From the NCBI GenBank assembly GCA_030603465.1, contig JAUVXT010000043.1, positions 1 through 12,850 of the forward strand: a stretch of 12,850 nt of DNA, given 5' to 3'. The position numbers and the translations under genes were made by a program. The stretch comes from Deltaproteobacteria bacterium. Lineage in GTDB: Bacteria > Desulfobacterota > Syntrophia > Syntrophales > UBA2210. How positions within the stretch are numbered: the first letter of the stretch is position 1; each line of letters opens with the position of its first letter. Positions 1 to 7,425 of the stretch are shown here, one piece after another. The notes under the pieces are model-generated. The model was not told the DNA's origin and did no database searches. It was given only the letters and a program-made list of their open reading frames with translations.

Positions 1-391
1 CGATAAGTAAGACATCGATCGCGAGCGTGGAGATGATATTCATGAACCCCTCGCGCAGCAGTTGAATGTCATACCCGAATTTTAATACACGGGCGATATC
101 GCCGGTTCGCATACTCGATGGAATCAGAAAGACCTTGCCCTTTGAACCTTCAGTAAACACTTCCCGTGCGGTCTGCTCGATTTCACATTTGCCCCAGAGA
201 AAATCATTTAATGAAAAACTGATATCCTTGGGATTGAGTTGAAACATTACATGAATACCGGGGGATTGGATATCCGTATCAACGACGCAGACGCGCAATC
301 CCATCTGGGCCAGGCACACAGCTAGATTGGCCGTCGTGTTGGATTTTCCGGTTCCGCCGCGAAAGGAATGAATAGATATGATTTTCGACAT
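1..391 (-). CDS. MinD/ParA-type ATPase, N-terminal part (runs off window)
   Basis: The ATG at 391-389 opens 130 codons that stay open to the window edge, so only the N-terminal part is present. A GGAG lies 9 bases ahead of the start. Residues 11-17 read RGGTGKS, a ParA/MinD P-loop; the first lysine of the usual KGGxGK(S/T) deviant Walker A is an arginine here. Residues 37-44 (VVDTDIQS) match the switch-I/A' strand of the family. Such ATPases dimerise on ATP and position or partition cellular cargo (septum, chromosome, flagella, secretion machinery) or act as regulators; nothing visible says which. The PilZ gene 202 bases upstream on the same strand may hint at a motility or surface role, which is inference. 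The family is sure, the exact function unknown. Confidence 0.85.
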   Translation of the reverse strand, partial: MSKIISIHSFRGGTGKSNTTANLAVCLAQMGLRVCVVDTDIQSPGIHVMFQLNPKDISFSLNDFLWGKCEIEQTAREVFTEGSKGKVFLIPSSMRTGDIARVLKFGYDIQLLREGFMNIISTLAIDVLLI

Positions 392-593
392 TTCACTACG
401 CTCCGATGTATTCAGAAATGACAATTGCCGTCAAAGATTATGCTACGCGATGGAGTTATACTGAATTTTAGAGCATATATCAAGCTTAAGCGGCGGCAAT
501 CTATTCCTGCGGAGACAAGGCAGGTGAATTTTCGGAATTTGGGGAGAGTCACTGATTTTCCGGGCAGAAAATAAAGGCGATGTTTGTTAAAAA

Positions 594-959
594 TTATTTG
601 GATTCTGCTTTTCTTATATCATAAATAAGGCGGCTTACATGTTCTATAATCGCTTTGTCTTTTTCCGGGACATCGGTAAACATGACTCCGTGAGCATAGC
701 CTTTTTCGTTTTCTATCGGCTTTCCCCATATGGTCTTTCCTGAGATTTCTATTGGTTTTGACATTATTTCCGGAATGTAAAAATTAATGTGAACATTAGT
801 TTCGGGCTTTATTTCTTTGTCGAGGATAATGCATACGCCCTCTTCGCTGATATTTTTAACAAATGACTGGTATAATTCCGAATCTGTGTCCCCTTTCAAA
901 TTTGCGATTAAATCTATATCTATATTTATTCTCTTGTGCTTCCTTCTTTCCTTGTTCAT
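594..959 (-). CDS. PilZ-domain c-di-GMP receptor, single domain
   Basis: A 121-residue protein made almost entirely of one PilZ domain. Both halves of the c-di-GMP binding signature are present: the RxxxR arginines (R6 and R10 within RRKHKR) and NxSxxG at residues 36-41 (NISEEG). The rest alternates short beta strands, as expected of the PilZ barrel, and ends in an amphipathic helix (around KDKAIIEHVSRLIYDIRK). There is no signal peptide and no second domain, so it should act in the cytoplasm as a stand-alone second-messenger adaptor controlling motility, polysaccharide or pilus output through an unknown partner. AGGAG sits 5 bases before the ATG, fixing the start. It lies upstream of the MinD-like gene on the same strand; the 202-base gap makes one transcript possible but unproven. 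Confidence 0.9.
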   Translation of the reverse strand: MNKERRKHKRINIDIDLIANLKGDTDSELYQSFVKNISEEGVCIILDKEIKPETNVHINFYIPEIMSKPIEISGKTIWGKPIENEKGYAHGVMFTDVPEKDKAIIEHVSRLIYDIRKAESK

Positions 960-1178
960 AGAATCTCCTGCCTTCTTTTTGCCTATTTAATATTTTTGCT
1001 AGGGTCTTCTTCCGAACATCGGTTTATTCCTGAAATTCTTTAACAATAATTTATAGAAATCGGCGTTACGGTTATTGAACCGGAATTCACATTTTTAAGA
1101 TGACGGTAAAAGGCTTATTAATCGGTTTAAATCATTACCTCTGGTAGTACCGTAAAAGGTTCTACTGTTATAGTAATT

Positions 1179-1231
1179 CATAATAATGTGCCCCCCTGAA
1201 AGGTATCCCTGAGATAGGGATGTACATTATG
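1179..1231. repeat. Nested inverted repeat
   Basis: The inner arms ATCCCT (1205-1210) and AGGGAT (1216-1221) pair perfectly around GAGAT. Outside them, CATAAT...GT (from 1179) mirrors ACATTATG (1224-1231) with a three-base insertion. It could be a regulator binding site or a small extrudable hairpin; its role is unknown. Confidence 0.45.
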
Positions 1232-1448
1232 AGTAAGAGGTTTAAGAAATTATCACATACGATATGTGAAAGCAAATAGACCCTTTGCAATTTGTCCAAA
1301 AATATCGATTTACGAATTTGGGGATAGGCGCTGTTTTTTCCAACATAACCGAGAAAGGGGGGCCCGCCGGTAAAAAATAGGACTTCCGATTTTTCGATTT
1401 TTTGTATATAGTCGCCGAAACTAGGATTTTTAGATAAATCTGTTTGTG

Positions 1449-1475
1449 AAGCTCCCTACCCACAGGGCGGGGCTT
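1449..1475. repeat. Imperfect hairpin, AAGCTCC/GGGGCTT arms
   Basis: The arms at 1449-1455 and 1469-1475 pair at 6 of 7 positions and are followed by a short T-run (TTTTC), giving a terminator-like look on the plus strand. No plus-strand gene precedes it, so it may be a leader attenuator or a decayed dispersed palindrome. Confidence 0.35.
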
Positions 1476-1498
1476 TTCTGTAAGAAATAATTTATGTC

Positions 1499-1540
1499 GT
1501 GTCTCTTGACTCCGCCTGCAAGGCGGGGCTTGCGGGACAC
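1499..1540. repeat. Two-part stem-loop in the trkH leader
   Basis: The outer arms GTGTC (1499-1503) and GACAC (1536-1540) enclose a perfect inner stem CCGCC/GGCGG (1512-1526) with loop TGCAA. It ends 32 bases before the trkH start codon, so it would lie in the leader if transcription starts upstream. Whether it regulates is inference. Confidence 0.45.
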
Positions 1541-1572
1541 TCTCGGTCAATTATTTTAATCATTGGGTACCT

Positions 1573-3030
1573 ATGAATTATCCTTCAATCGCATATGTTT
1601 TAGGAATATTATTAATGGTTACCGGTGGTTCAATGGGTTTGCCGGTGATATCTTCCCTCTATTACAAAGAAGGCGATCTCCTTTCAATTTTGATCTCCGG
1701 GATCATTACCCTCGCAATGGGCCTTCCCCTAGCCTGGTATTTTCGGAAAGAACACGAACTGAATATTAAAGACGGTTTTTTCATCGCCGTTTTCGGGTGG
1801 GTCCTGATTTCCGCCTTGTCGGGCCTGCCCTTTATGATTTACGGGGCGATACCTTCCTTTACCGACGCATTTTTTGAAATGATGTCCGGTTATACCACAA
1901 GCGGGGCAACGATACTCACCGATATAGAGGTTGTTCCTCACGGCCTCCTGTTCTGGCGAAGCCAGACCCACCTGCTGGGCGGCATGGGTTTTCTGACATT
2001 GACGGTCATATTCCTGCCCCATGGAATGGGGGGGGTTCGCATATTCCGGGCGGAATCGAGCCCCGGTCAGGTTATTACCAAAGAGAGATTCATGCCACGC
2101 AATCGTGACGCCATGATATGGCTCTGGGGAATATATCTGACGTTAAACCTGTTAGAGACACTCCTCTTACGTCTGGGGGGCATGTCCATTTTTGATTCCC
2201 TGTGCCACTCCTTCGGAACGGTTTCAACGTCGGGATATTCTCCCAAGAATGCCAGCATAGGGCATTATAACAATGCCTATTTTGACTGGATCATCACACT
2301 CTTCATGTTTTTAGGGGGCATGACATTTCTCCTCTTTTATCAGATGTTGAAAGGGGACTGGCAATCGATAAAGGAAAATACCGAATTCAGGTGGTATGTG
2401 GGAGTTCTCCTCTTTTTTTGCGGCATGGTGACGTGGATTTTGTGGAAGGAGAACACCTATGGAGGCCTTCTCGATTCCATGCGGTACGGCACATTCCAGG
2501 TTATGTCCATCTTGACGACGACGGGATTTACCACCGCCGACTATGAAAAGTGGCCCCAGGCGGCGCAGATGTTTCTCTGGGTCTCCTGCTTTATCGGGGC
2601 CTGTGCCGGGTCCACCACCAGCGGTATCAAGATTGTCCACTACGTTATTATCTGCAAATATATGTACGCATCGGTGAAAAAAACATTCCTGCAGCCCATG
2701 TCCGTTGTGACAGTCCGGCTGAACAACCGGCCCACCGACCCCCTCATAGTGGATCTGGCCATCTGTTATTTTATAGTGAACATATTCATGGTGCTTGGCG
2801 GGGGGTGTTTTATGGTCCTCTCAGATGATATGGACTATGTCACTGCCATGAGTTCAGTCATTGCCACGCTGATGAATATCGGACCGGGATTCGGCGGAGT
2901 AGGGCCGTCGGAAAACTACGCCCATATCTCCGATGTGGGGAAGTGGTTCTTATCCTGGAACATGCTGGTCGGCAGGCTGGAGATGTTTTCAGTCCTGGTC
3001 GTCTTTTATCCGGCATTCTGGAAGAAGTAA
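1573..3030 (+). CDS. trkH: Trk potassium uptake protein TrkH
   Basis: A 485-residue polytopic inner-membrane protein, normal length for TrkH, the ion-conducting subunit of Trk K+ uptake. The four pseudo-repeated pore loops are all visible with their filter glycines: TTSGA (108-112), STSGYS (218-223), TTTGFT (315-320) and NIGPGFGGVG (435-444). Hydrophobic membrane helices separate them, starting with one at about residues 6-26. The C terminus (LGRLE-type motif near 466-470, then an FYPAFWKK end) is typical. The ATG has only a weak ribosome site (GGGT a few bases upstream), but the protein aligns naturally from here and no better start exists. Its partner trkA is the next gene but on the opposite strand, so the two are not one operon. 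Function is confident. Confidence 0.96.
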   Translation: MNYPSIAYVLGILLMVTGGSMGLPVISSLYYKEGDLLSILISGIITLAMGLPLAWYFRKEHELNIKDGFFIAVFGWVLISALSGLPFMIYGAIPSFTDAFFEMMSGYTTSGATILTDIEVVPHGLLFWRSQTHLLGGMGFLTLTVIFLPHGMGGVRIFRAESSPGQVITKERFMPRNRDAMIWLWGIYLTLNLLETLLLRLGGMSIFDSLCHSFGTVSTSGYSPKNASIGHYNNAYFDWIITLFMFLGGMTFLLFYQMLKGDWQSIKENTEFRWYVGVLLFFCGMVTWILWKENTYGGLLDSMRYGTFQVMSILTTTGFTTADYEKWPQAAQMFLWVSCFIGACAGSTTSGIKIVHYVIICKYMYASVKKTFLQPMSVVTVRLNNRPTDPLIVDLAICYFIVNIFMVLGGGCFMVLSDDMDYVTAMSSVIATLMNIGPGFGGVGPSENYAHISDVGKWFLSWNMLVGRLEMFSVLVVFYPAFWKK

Positions 3031-3051
3031 AACGTCACAGAGTGAGACTCG

Positions 3052-4455
3052 TCAACTTAAAAACAGTTCCTGCACCTTTTTTAGTTGAAGCGAATTGCAG
3101 GCAAGGATAACACGTTCGTTGCTGTTTATATGAGTGCCACCCACGCCAATTTCCCATTTCCCGTTACGAAAGACTCCGCCGATTATGAAGCTTCCATCGA
3201 ATGAAGAGGTGATTTTAGCGAGGGGTTTGCGTGTAATAGGTGACTTTGGAGCGGCAATTAACTCGATCATCTCCGTGTCGACTCCGTGAAGGTGTGCCAC
3301 GGAAAGCAATTCACCTCTGCGAATGAATTTGAGTATTTCGTTTCCCGCCAGGATTTTGGCGTTCAGGGCTATGTCCAGTCCAATGGTAGAGGCCAGTGTC
3401 AAATAATCCTCATTATTAACCAGCGCGATTGTTTTTCCCTGCGCAGTCTTAACGACGTGATTTTGCCTGTTCATCAGATGCTTCGCAAGCAGGCAGCTGA
3501 TGATATTGGTTTCATTATCTCCCGTGGTTGCGATAAAGGTATCCATTTCCAGCAGTCCCGCCAGAGCCAGCGTGTCCGCATTTGATCCGTCACCGTGCAG
3601 AATCTCCGTGTTTTTTAATATAAAGGACAACTCTTCCGCAGCTTTATCATCATGTTCGATCAGTTTAACCTCGACGGTTTTTCCTAATAACTCGGCTACA
3701 CGGCCTCCTACCAGGCCTCCCCCCAAAATCATAACCTTGTGAAGACTTTGCTGCTCTACCCCCGTCAATTCCATCAATCGGGGAAGATTATCGCTGCCGG
3801 CCATAATAAAGACCTGATCTTGAGGTAAAATCTCATGCTCTCCGCTGGGGATTATCGTGTCGATTCCTCGAGCAATAGTGACAACCCGGAAGGGGAACCC
3901 ATGATACATCTGAGAAATATCTTTCAGCGTTCTATTGGCCAGGGGAGAGTTCTCTTGAATACGAATACCCATAACCTGTATCTGTCCCTGGGCAATGTCT
4001 ATTATTTCGTTTCCTGCTGTCCGTTTAACGAGCCTTACAATTTCTTGAGCTGCCAACTCTTCCGGGTAAATAAAGAGATCGATTTTAAAATCTTCGGCCC
4101 TGAAAAGAGTACTTTTTTCTCCGAAATCGAGGGAACGAACCCTGGCAATCTTACGCCGGATTCCGAAGCGGTCGGCAATCATAGAAGCCAGAATATTCAA
4201 GGCATCATTATCGGTAACGGCAATGACGAGATCTGTCTTTTCGACGTTGACCTCTTTCCAGCAGTCGAGACTCATGGCATTGCCTCTGATCAGGCGGGCA
4301 TCTATGTTCCCATCGGCATAGCGGATCAGCTTGCTGTCTGTCTCTATGACTGTAACTTCATGTCCTTCACGCACGAGGCGTTTTGCCAGATAAAATCCGA
4401 CGCCTCCAAGCCCCAGGATGATAATATTTTCAGATGATGAGGTTTTTGCAAACAT
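3052..4455 (-). CDS. trkA: Trk potassium uptake regulator TrkA (two RCK units)
   Basis: A 467-residue cytoplasmic protein with the full TrkA layout: RCK-N/RCK-C, then RCK-N/RCK-C. The first Rossmann loop is GLGGVG at 15-20, with the acidic ribose-binding residue in VIETD (E38); the second loop is GGGLVG at 245-250, with E267 in LIEHD. RCK-C domains follow each, at about 150-225 and 385-467. TrkA binds NAD(H) and/or ATP/ADP and gates TrkH from the cytoplasmic side. The ATG at 4455 has no strong ribosome site, but the Rossmann fold starts at residue 10, so the start is close to right. It faces trkH tail to tail, 21 bases between stops, with no terminator visible in the gap; read-through antisense between the pair is possible. 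Confidence 0.97.
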   Translation of the reverse strand: MFAKTSSSENIIILGLGGVGFYLAKRLVREGHEVTVIETDSKLIRYADGNIDARLIRGNAMSLDCWKEVNVEKTDLVIAVTDNDALNILASMIADRFGIRRKIARVRSLDFGEKSTLFRAEDFKIDLFIYPEELAAQEIVRLVKRTAGNEIIDIAQGQIQVMGIRIQENSPLANRTLKDISQMYHGFPFRVVTIARGIDTIIPSGEHEILPQDQVFIMAGSDNLPRLMELTGVEQQSLHKVMILGGGLVGGRVAELLGKTVEVKLIEHDDKAAEELSFILKNTEILHGDGSNADTLALAGLLEMDTFIATTGDNETNIISCLLAKHLMNRQNHVVKTAQGKTIALVNNEDYLTLASTIGLDIALNAKILAGNEILKFIRRGELLSVAHLHGVDTEMIELIAAPKSPITRKPLAKITSSFDGSFIIGGVFRNGKWEIGVGGTHINSNERVILACNSLQLKKVQELFLS

Positions 4456-4594
4456 GGTTAAAACCAGAGAAAAGATGCAATAATTTGGATAACAACTGTT
4501 ATTTCAATATGTTATATTTTCAGATGTCATATTGTTGGGGGACTTTGTCAGAAATATTGTCGTCTGTCAAGGCAATAATGCACTTTTTGGTCCT

Positions 4595-4640
4595 GAACAG
4601 CGAGCACATTTCCCGCTGCTTGCGACGTGGTTAGCGGGCG
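4595..4640. repeat. REP-like dispersed repeat, copy 1
   Basis: A 46-base segment that matches 7426-7471 at roughly 36 positions without gaps, sharing CAGCGAG, then ATTTCCCGCTGC, then GTTAGCG. It is internally palindromic (CAGCG...CGCTG; CCCGCT...AGCGGG), like REP/MITE-type extragenic repeats. The copies bracket the cyclase and AbiE genes. Confidence 0.5.
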
Positions 4641-4701
4641 AACAAAAAATAAAAAATTCTTTAACAGCTTCGCTACCCCGACACGTCTGGATTATAATGG
4701 A

Positions 4702-4793
4702 AAGTAACTTGTTATGTAGCGTGGGGCCTCTGTGCCCCACAGATATGTTGCCCACAGGGGCAACGCTACAAAGATTGCAAATTTAAGTTACTT
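4702..4793. repeat. 92-base nested inverted-repeat element
   Basis: Perfect 9-base termini AAGTAACTT (4702-4710) and AAGTTACTT (4785-4793) enclose a second perfect pair, GTAGCGT (4716-4722) and ACGCTAC (4763-4769). The core is rich in GGGGC/GCCCC and CCCACAGGGG blocks that can also pair. No coding capacity. The architecture is that of a small non-autonomous palindromic element (MITE or REP type); no target-site duplication is evident. Confidence 0.55.
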
Positions 4794-4805
4794 GAAAGTC
4801 GGAGA

Positions 4806-4829
4806 TTCCCCGCAGCTTGTTGCCGGGAA
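4806..4829. repeat. TTCCCCGC-type hairpin after the cyclase gene
   Basis: TTCCCCGC (4806-4813) pairs with GCCGGGAA (4822-4829) with one mismatch. It lies 20 bases beyond the cyclase stop codon on the minus strand but has no T-run after it in that direction, so it is a poor intrinsic terminator. It resembles a decayed extragenic palindrome. Confidence 0.4.
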
Positions 4830-4849
4830 CTTCAATAAAAAATCAGTTT

Positions 4850-5512
4850 TCAAAAAGCCCCCTGATTATCCGAATCATCGATCAGAATAACCCTGGCGGG
4901 CGCGCCGTCAATGCCGACAATCTTAAGTGGTAAACAGACCAACTGATAACGGCCCGGCACTATCTGGCGCAGGTCGAGTCCCTCGACAACGACAATTCCC
5001 GCGGAAAGCAATTCGCGATGGGTGGGCCCGGTATTATTAAAGGGCGCCACGGATAGATAGTCTATGCCGACGAGGCGGAATCCGTGAGACACCAGCCATT
5101 TGGCTCCATCTTCGGAAATTGCCACAAATTCACGGTTGAAGGTGGAATATCCCTCATTCCACAGTTTTGAATTTTGTGTACGGAACAGGATCCGCTCACA
5201 ATCACCGGGGATGGACAGCGATTCGAGCGTGGCAGACGTCAGTAATTCCACATCCTGCGCGTCAACGATGACAACCGGCCCCACGAGGGCGTCCAGATCA
5301 ATGGTATCAATGCCGGAGCCGTTCAGGATGAAGTGCGCTGGAGCATCAACATGTGTGCCGATATGTGCCCCGAAATCGAGTCTGCTTACCGTATTCCTGT
5401 CACCCCTTGCGAGATGGGAGGACTGCGTGATCTTTGCGGGCGAATCTCCGGGCCACACGGCGAGCGATTCCGAGATGGGCAGTGAGATATCGTAAATTTT
5501 GTGCTTCTTCAT
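4850..5512 (-). CDS. Cyclase-family metal hydrolase, kynurenine formamidase-like
   Basis: A 220-residue cytoplasmic protein of the cyclase/KynB family (Pfam Cyclase). The metal-binding signature HxGTHxDxPxH is intact at residues 50-60 (HIGTHVDAPAH). The family's opening strand (KIYDISLPIS) and WPGD motif follow the start, as in bacterial kynurenine formamidases, which hydrolyse N-formylkynurenine using divalent metal. No other tryptophan-degradation gene is near, so the substrate is uncertain; family members also act as isatin hydrolases or other amidases/lactonases. I take the ATG at 5512-5510, which has GGAG 8 bases upstream, over one 22 codons earlier (5578), whose extra residues do not fit the family. 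A TTGACA on the minus strand (5599-5594) may be its -35 box, but no good -10 is spaced to it. Divergent from the AbiE pair. Confidence 0.85.
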   Translation of the reverse strand: MKKHKIYDISLPISESLAVWPGDSPAKITQSSHLARGDRNTVSRLDFGAHIGTHVDAPAHFILNGSGIDTIDLDALVGPVVIVDAQDVELLTSATLESLSIPGDCERILFRTQNSKLWNEGYSTFNREFVAISEDGAKWLVSHGFRLVGIDYLSVAPFNNTGPTHRELLSAGIVVVEGLDLRQIVPGRYQLVCLPLKIVGIDGAPARVILIDDSDNQGAF

Positions 5513-5689
5513 CACACATACTCCGATATTCAAAATTGGGGGCTTAAACCTTTGAACTTCTCTCAGTATATGAATCACATATCATAACTTTCTTGTCAAT
5601 TCTTAAAACATTTTGGAAGAAATCACCGCTTCGTTGGTTGCAAGGGGAAAGCATCCATGTCGAGATTGAAAAATGCGTGACTTTGGCAC

Positions 5690-5716
5690 AGTATGTCGAA
5701 AAAATGTCGACATACT
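5690..5716 (+). promoter_or_regulatory. Operator of the AbiE pair: perfect 10-bp inverted repeat
   Basis: AGTATGTCGA (5690-5699) and TCGACATACT (5707-5716) are perfect inverted arms separated by 7 bases. The right arm overlaps the -35 box. Further ATGTC half-sites occur at 5657-5663 (ATGTCGA) and 5717-5723 (ATGTCAA). AbiEi antitoxins of the type IV AbiE systems are known to repress their own promoter through inverted repeats; this is the obvious site. Confidence 0.7.
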
Positions 5717-5736
5717 ATGTCAAATAATGGTATAAT
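5707..5736 (+). promoter_or_regulatory. Sigma-70 promoter of the AbiE pair
   Basis: The -35 is TCGACA (5707-5712, 5 of 6 to consensus) and the -10 a perfect TATAAT (5731-5736), with an 18-base spacer. Transcription should start near 5743. The -35 lies inside the right arm of the operator, so antitoxin binding would block polymerase. Confidence 0.7.
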
Positions 5737-5798
5737 GATCACAAAAATAAGAAGGAAACTATATTTCGCGAAGCTTTTCCGTGGAATATCATGCAAGA

Positions 5799-6461
5799 AT
5801 GATTGAAAAAATAAGAAGGCAAATTCCATACGAAGAATTTGACTACCAGGCGCTCATGCACTGTTTGAAGGACTACGCCCGCCCGAGAGATAAGATTTCA
5901 GATCTACTCAGACAGGAGGGCATCATACGTGTCAAGAAGGGATTATACATTTTTGGCGACGATTACCGTCGATATCCCGTTTCCCGCGAACTGGTGGCCA
6001 ACCTTATTTATGGCCCCTCCTATATTTCCTATGATTACGCGCTTCATTACTACGGTTTGATACCCGAGAGAACGGAGGCGGTAACGTCGGTAACGTCAGG
6101 CCGGTCAAGGAAATTTGCCACCCCTCTCGGGCATTTTACCTATAAGATGATTCCCTTGGCGGCGCTCCGGACGGGCATGGACAGGATTGATCTCGAAGGG
6201 AATCGTTCCTTTCTGATTGCTATACCCGAAAAGGCGCTTGCCGATAAGGTGAGAAGCGATCGTGGAGCGAATATTACGACACAACGAGATATGAAAATAT
6301 ATCTGTTCGATGATTTGCGTATTGATACCGGGGCATTTTTAGGATTAAACCCCCGCCGATTCGACTTCTTTGCAGCAGCTTATCGATCGCGCCGCATCAA
6401 GACCCTTGCCGATCTCCTTCAAAAATTACAACGACAGGAAGGAAACATTGACCATGCATGA
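5799..6461 (+). CDS. abiEi: AbiEi-like type IV antitoxin (COG5340 family)
   Basis: About 220 residues from ATG 5799. The N-terminal part (from roughly residue 15) is a winged-helix domain ending in IIRVKKGLYIFGDDYRR, the 'G-x-Y' wing typical of AbiEi antitoxins. It is followed by the family pattern VANLIYGPSYISYDYALHYYG and by the C-terminal antitoxin domain (IPEKALADKV). It should bind the operator just upstream, repress the operon, and counteract AbiEii without stable toxin binding (type IV). The start is uncertain: a GTG at 5781 adds six residues, and the only good ribosome site (AAGGA, 5752-5756) lies too far from either and instead sits 6 bases before an in-frame ATT (5763). The stop overlaps the AbiEii start by 8 bases. 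Function is confident. Confidence 0.88.
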   Translation: MIEKIRRQIPYEEFDYQALMHCLKDYARPRDKISDLLRQEGIIRVKKGLYIFGDDYRRYPVSRELVANLIYGPSYISYDYALHYYGLIPERTEAVTSVTSGRSRKFATPLGHFTYKMIPLAALRTGMDRIDLEGNRSFLIAIPEKALADKVRSDRGANITTQRDMKIYLFDDLRIDTGAFLGLNPRRFDFFAAAYRSRRIKTLADLLQKLQRQEGNIDHA

Positions 6462-7320
6462 AGCGATAACCCGGATGCTGGCAAAGTATGAGTTCCAGCG
6501 GGTCGAAGACTATGATCGCGCGCTTCGGGAAATATTGCAGCAAGTGGCATTGCTCGGTCTCTGGCGGAGCAAATTTTTTGAAAAAGCCGCTTTTTACGGC
6601 GGGACGGCGCTGCGCATGCTTTACGGTCTCGATCGATTCTCAGAAGACCTTGACTTTTCACTGCTTGAACCGGAGGGAGAATTTTCCATATCTCATTATA
6701 TTACTGCTGCTGAAAAAGAGATTAATGCTTTCGGATTCGATGTCCGTGTGGAAGAAAAAGTAAAATCTACAGGGAGCGGCGTTAAATCAGCTTTTTTAAA
6801 GGCTGATACGGTAGAACAATTTATAACCATCAACGCGCCGGGACAAATCATGCGTGAGATACCGAAGGGTAAGGTTATGAAAATCAGGATCGAGATCGAT
6901 ACCGACCCGCCGGGCGGATTTGAGACGGAAGCAAAATATCTACTGGCCCCTATTCCCTTTTCGGTGAGAAGCTTCACCCTGCCCGACCTTTTTGCGGGGA
7001 AAATGCACGCGGTACTGTGCAGACGATGGAAGACGCGGGTAAAGGGGAGGGACTGGTACGATCTTGTATGGTATGTCGGCAATTTCCCGAGTCTGCGTCT
7101 TGCTCACCTTGAAGAGCGCATGAGGCAAACCGGTGACTGGAAGGGTGAGGAAACTCTGACACACGATGAATTTTGGAAAACTGTTCACAATGCCATTGAT
7201 CTTCTCGATGTTGACGGGGCCAGGACAGAGGTAGAACCTTTCGTTAGTAACCCGGAGGCGCTGAAGATATGGTCGAGGGAATTTTTTCATCACATCGTAA
7301 CGCGGATTGAACTTCTGTAA
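6454..7320 (+). CDS. abiEii: AbiEii-type nucleotidyltransferase toxin
   Basis: A 288-residue nucleotidyltransferase of the AbiEii/AbiGii family, the toxin of type IV toxin-antitoxin and abortive-infection systems. All family motifs are intact: GGTALR (49-54), then RFSEDLDFS (61-69) with the metal-binding aspartates D65 and D67, the lysine in AGKMHAV (K183), and KGRDWYDLVWY (197-207). Related toxins transfer nucleotides to tRNA acceptor ends and stall translation. The reading frame is open 28 codons further upstream, but ATG 6454 is preferred: GGAAGGA lies just upstream at proper distance and the protein then overlaps abiEi by only 8 bases, indicating translational coupling. No catalytic change is seen, so the toxin should be active. 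Confidence 0.92.
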   Translation: MHEAITRMLAKYEFQRVEDYDRALREILQQVALLGLWRSKFFEKAAFYGGTALRMLYGLDRFSEDLDFSLLEPEGEFSISHYITAAEKEINAFGFDVRVEEKVKSTGSGVKSAFLKADTVEQFITINAPGQIMREIPKGKVMKIRIEIDTDPPGGFETEAKYLLAPIPFSVRSFTLPDLFAGKMHAVLCRRWKTRVKGRDWYDLVWYVGNFPSLRLAHLEERMRQTGDWKGEETLTHDEFWKTVHNAIDLLDVDGARTEVEPFVSNPEALKIWSREFFHHIVTRIELL

Positions 7321-7425
7321 ACGCTTGCGAACGTGTCATCCCGGCCGGTCAATCAGAGCCTGTCGATGTTGATAACATACTTGACATATTGACGAATAAG
7401 CGTAAAGTGCGGATGATTTTGAACT

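Larger units (their letters stand above)
960..1572. other. Non-coding interval with several inverted repeats
   Basis: Six hundred bases between the divergent PilZ and trkH genes hold no convincing gene. A 102-codon minus-strand reading frame at 1242-1550 has low-complexity composition, no ribosome site, and runs straight through the hairpins, so I do not call it. The interval contains a nested inverted repeat at 1179-1231 and hairpins at 1449-1475 and 1499-1540, listed separately. I see no tRNA and no recognisable riboswitch. It must hold promoters for both flanking genes, but none matches consensus well enough to mark. Confidence 0.5.
4456..4849. other. Non-coding interval holding dispersed palindromes
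   Basis: Nearly 400 bases between trkA and the cyclase gene. Short reading frames here lack ribosome sites and cross the repeats. It contains a perfect ATAACA/TGTTAT palindrome at 4489-4502, just ahead of trkA on the minus strand (possible operator), a REP-like repeat at 4595-4640, a 92-base nested inverted repeat at 4702-4793, and a hairpin at 4806-4829. I see no RNA gene. Confidence 0.55.

Noticed and set aside
1242..1550. 102-codon minus-strand reading frame between PilZ and trkH
   Set aside because: No ribosome site, unlikely composition, and it runs through two hairpins; no family resemblance.
1268..1572. Possible c-di-AMP (ydaO) or c-di-GMP (GEMM) riboswitch before trkH or pilZ
   Set aside because: The conserved bases of neither class could be found on either strand; only simple hairpins are present.
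3835..4437. 200-codon plus-strand frame opposite trkA
   Set aside because: Fully inside trkA on the other strand, without family signal; a shadow frame.
5513..5578. Upstream extension of the cyclase frame
   Set aside because: The extra 22 residues have no counterpart in the family, and ATG 5512 has a GGAG at proper distance.
6370..6453. Upstream extension of the AbiEii frame
   Set aside because: It would overlap abiEi by about 90 bases; ATG 6454 has a good ribosome site and the family normally starts near the following helix.
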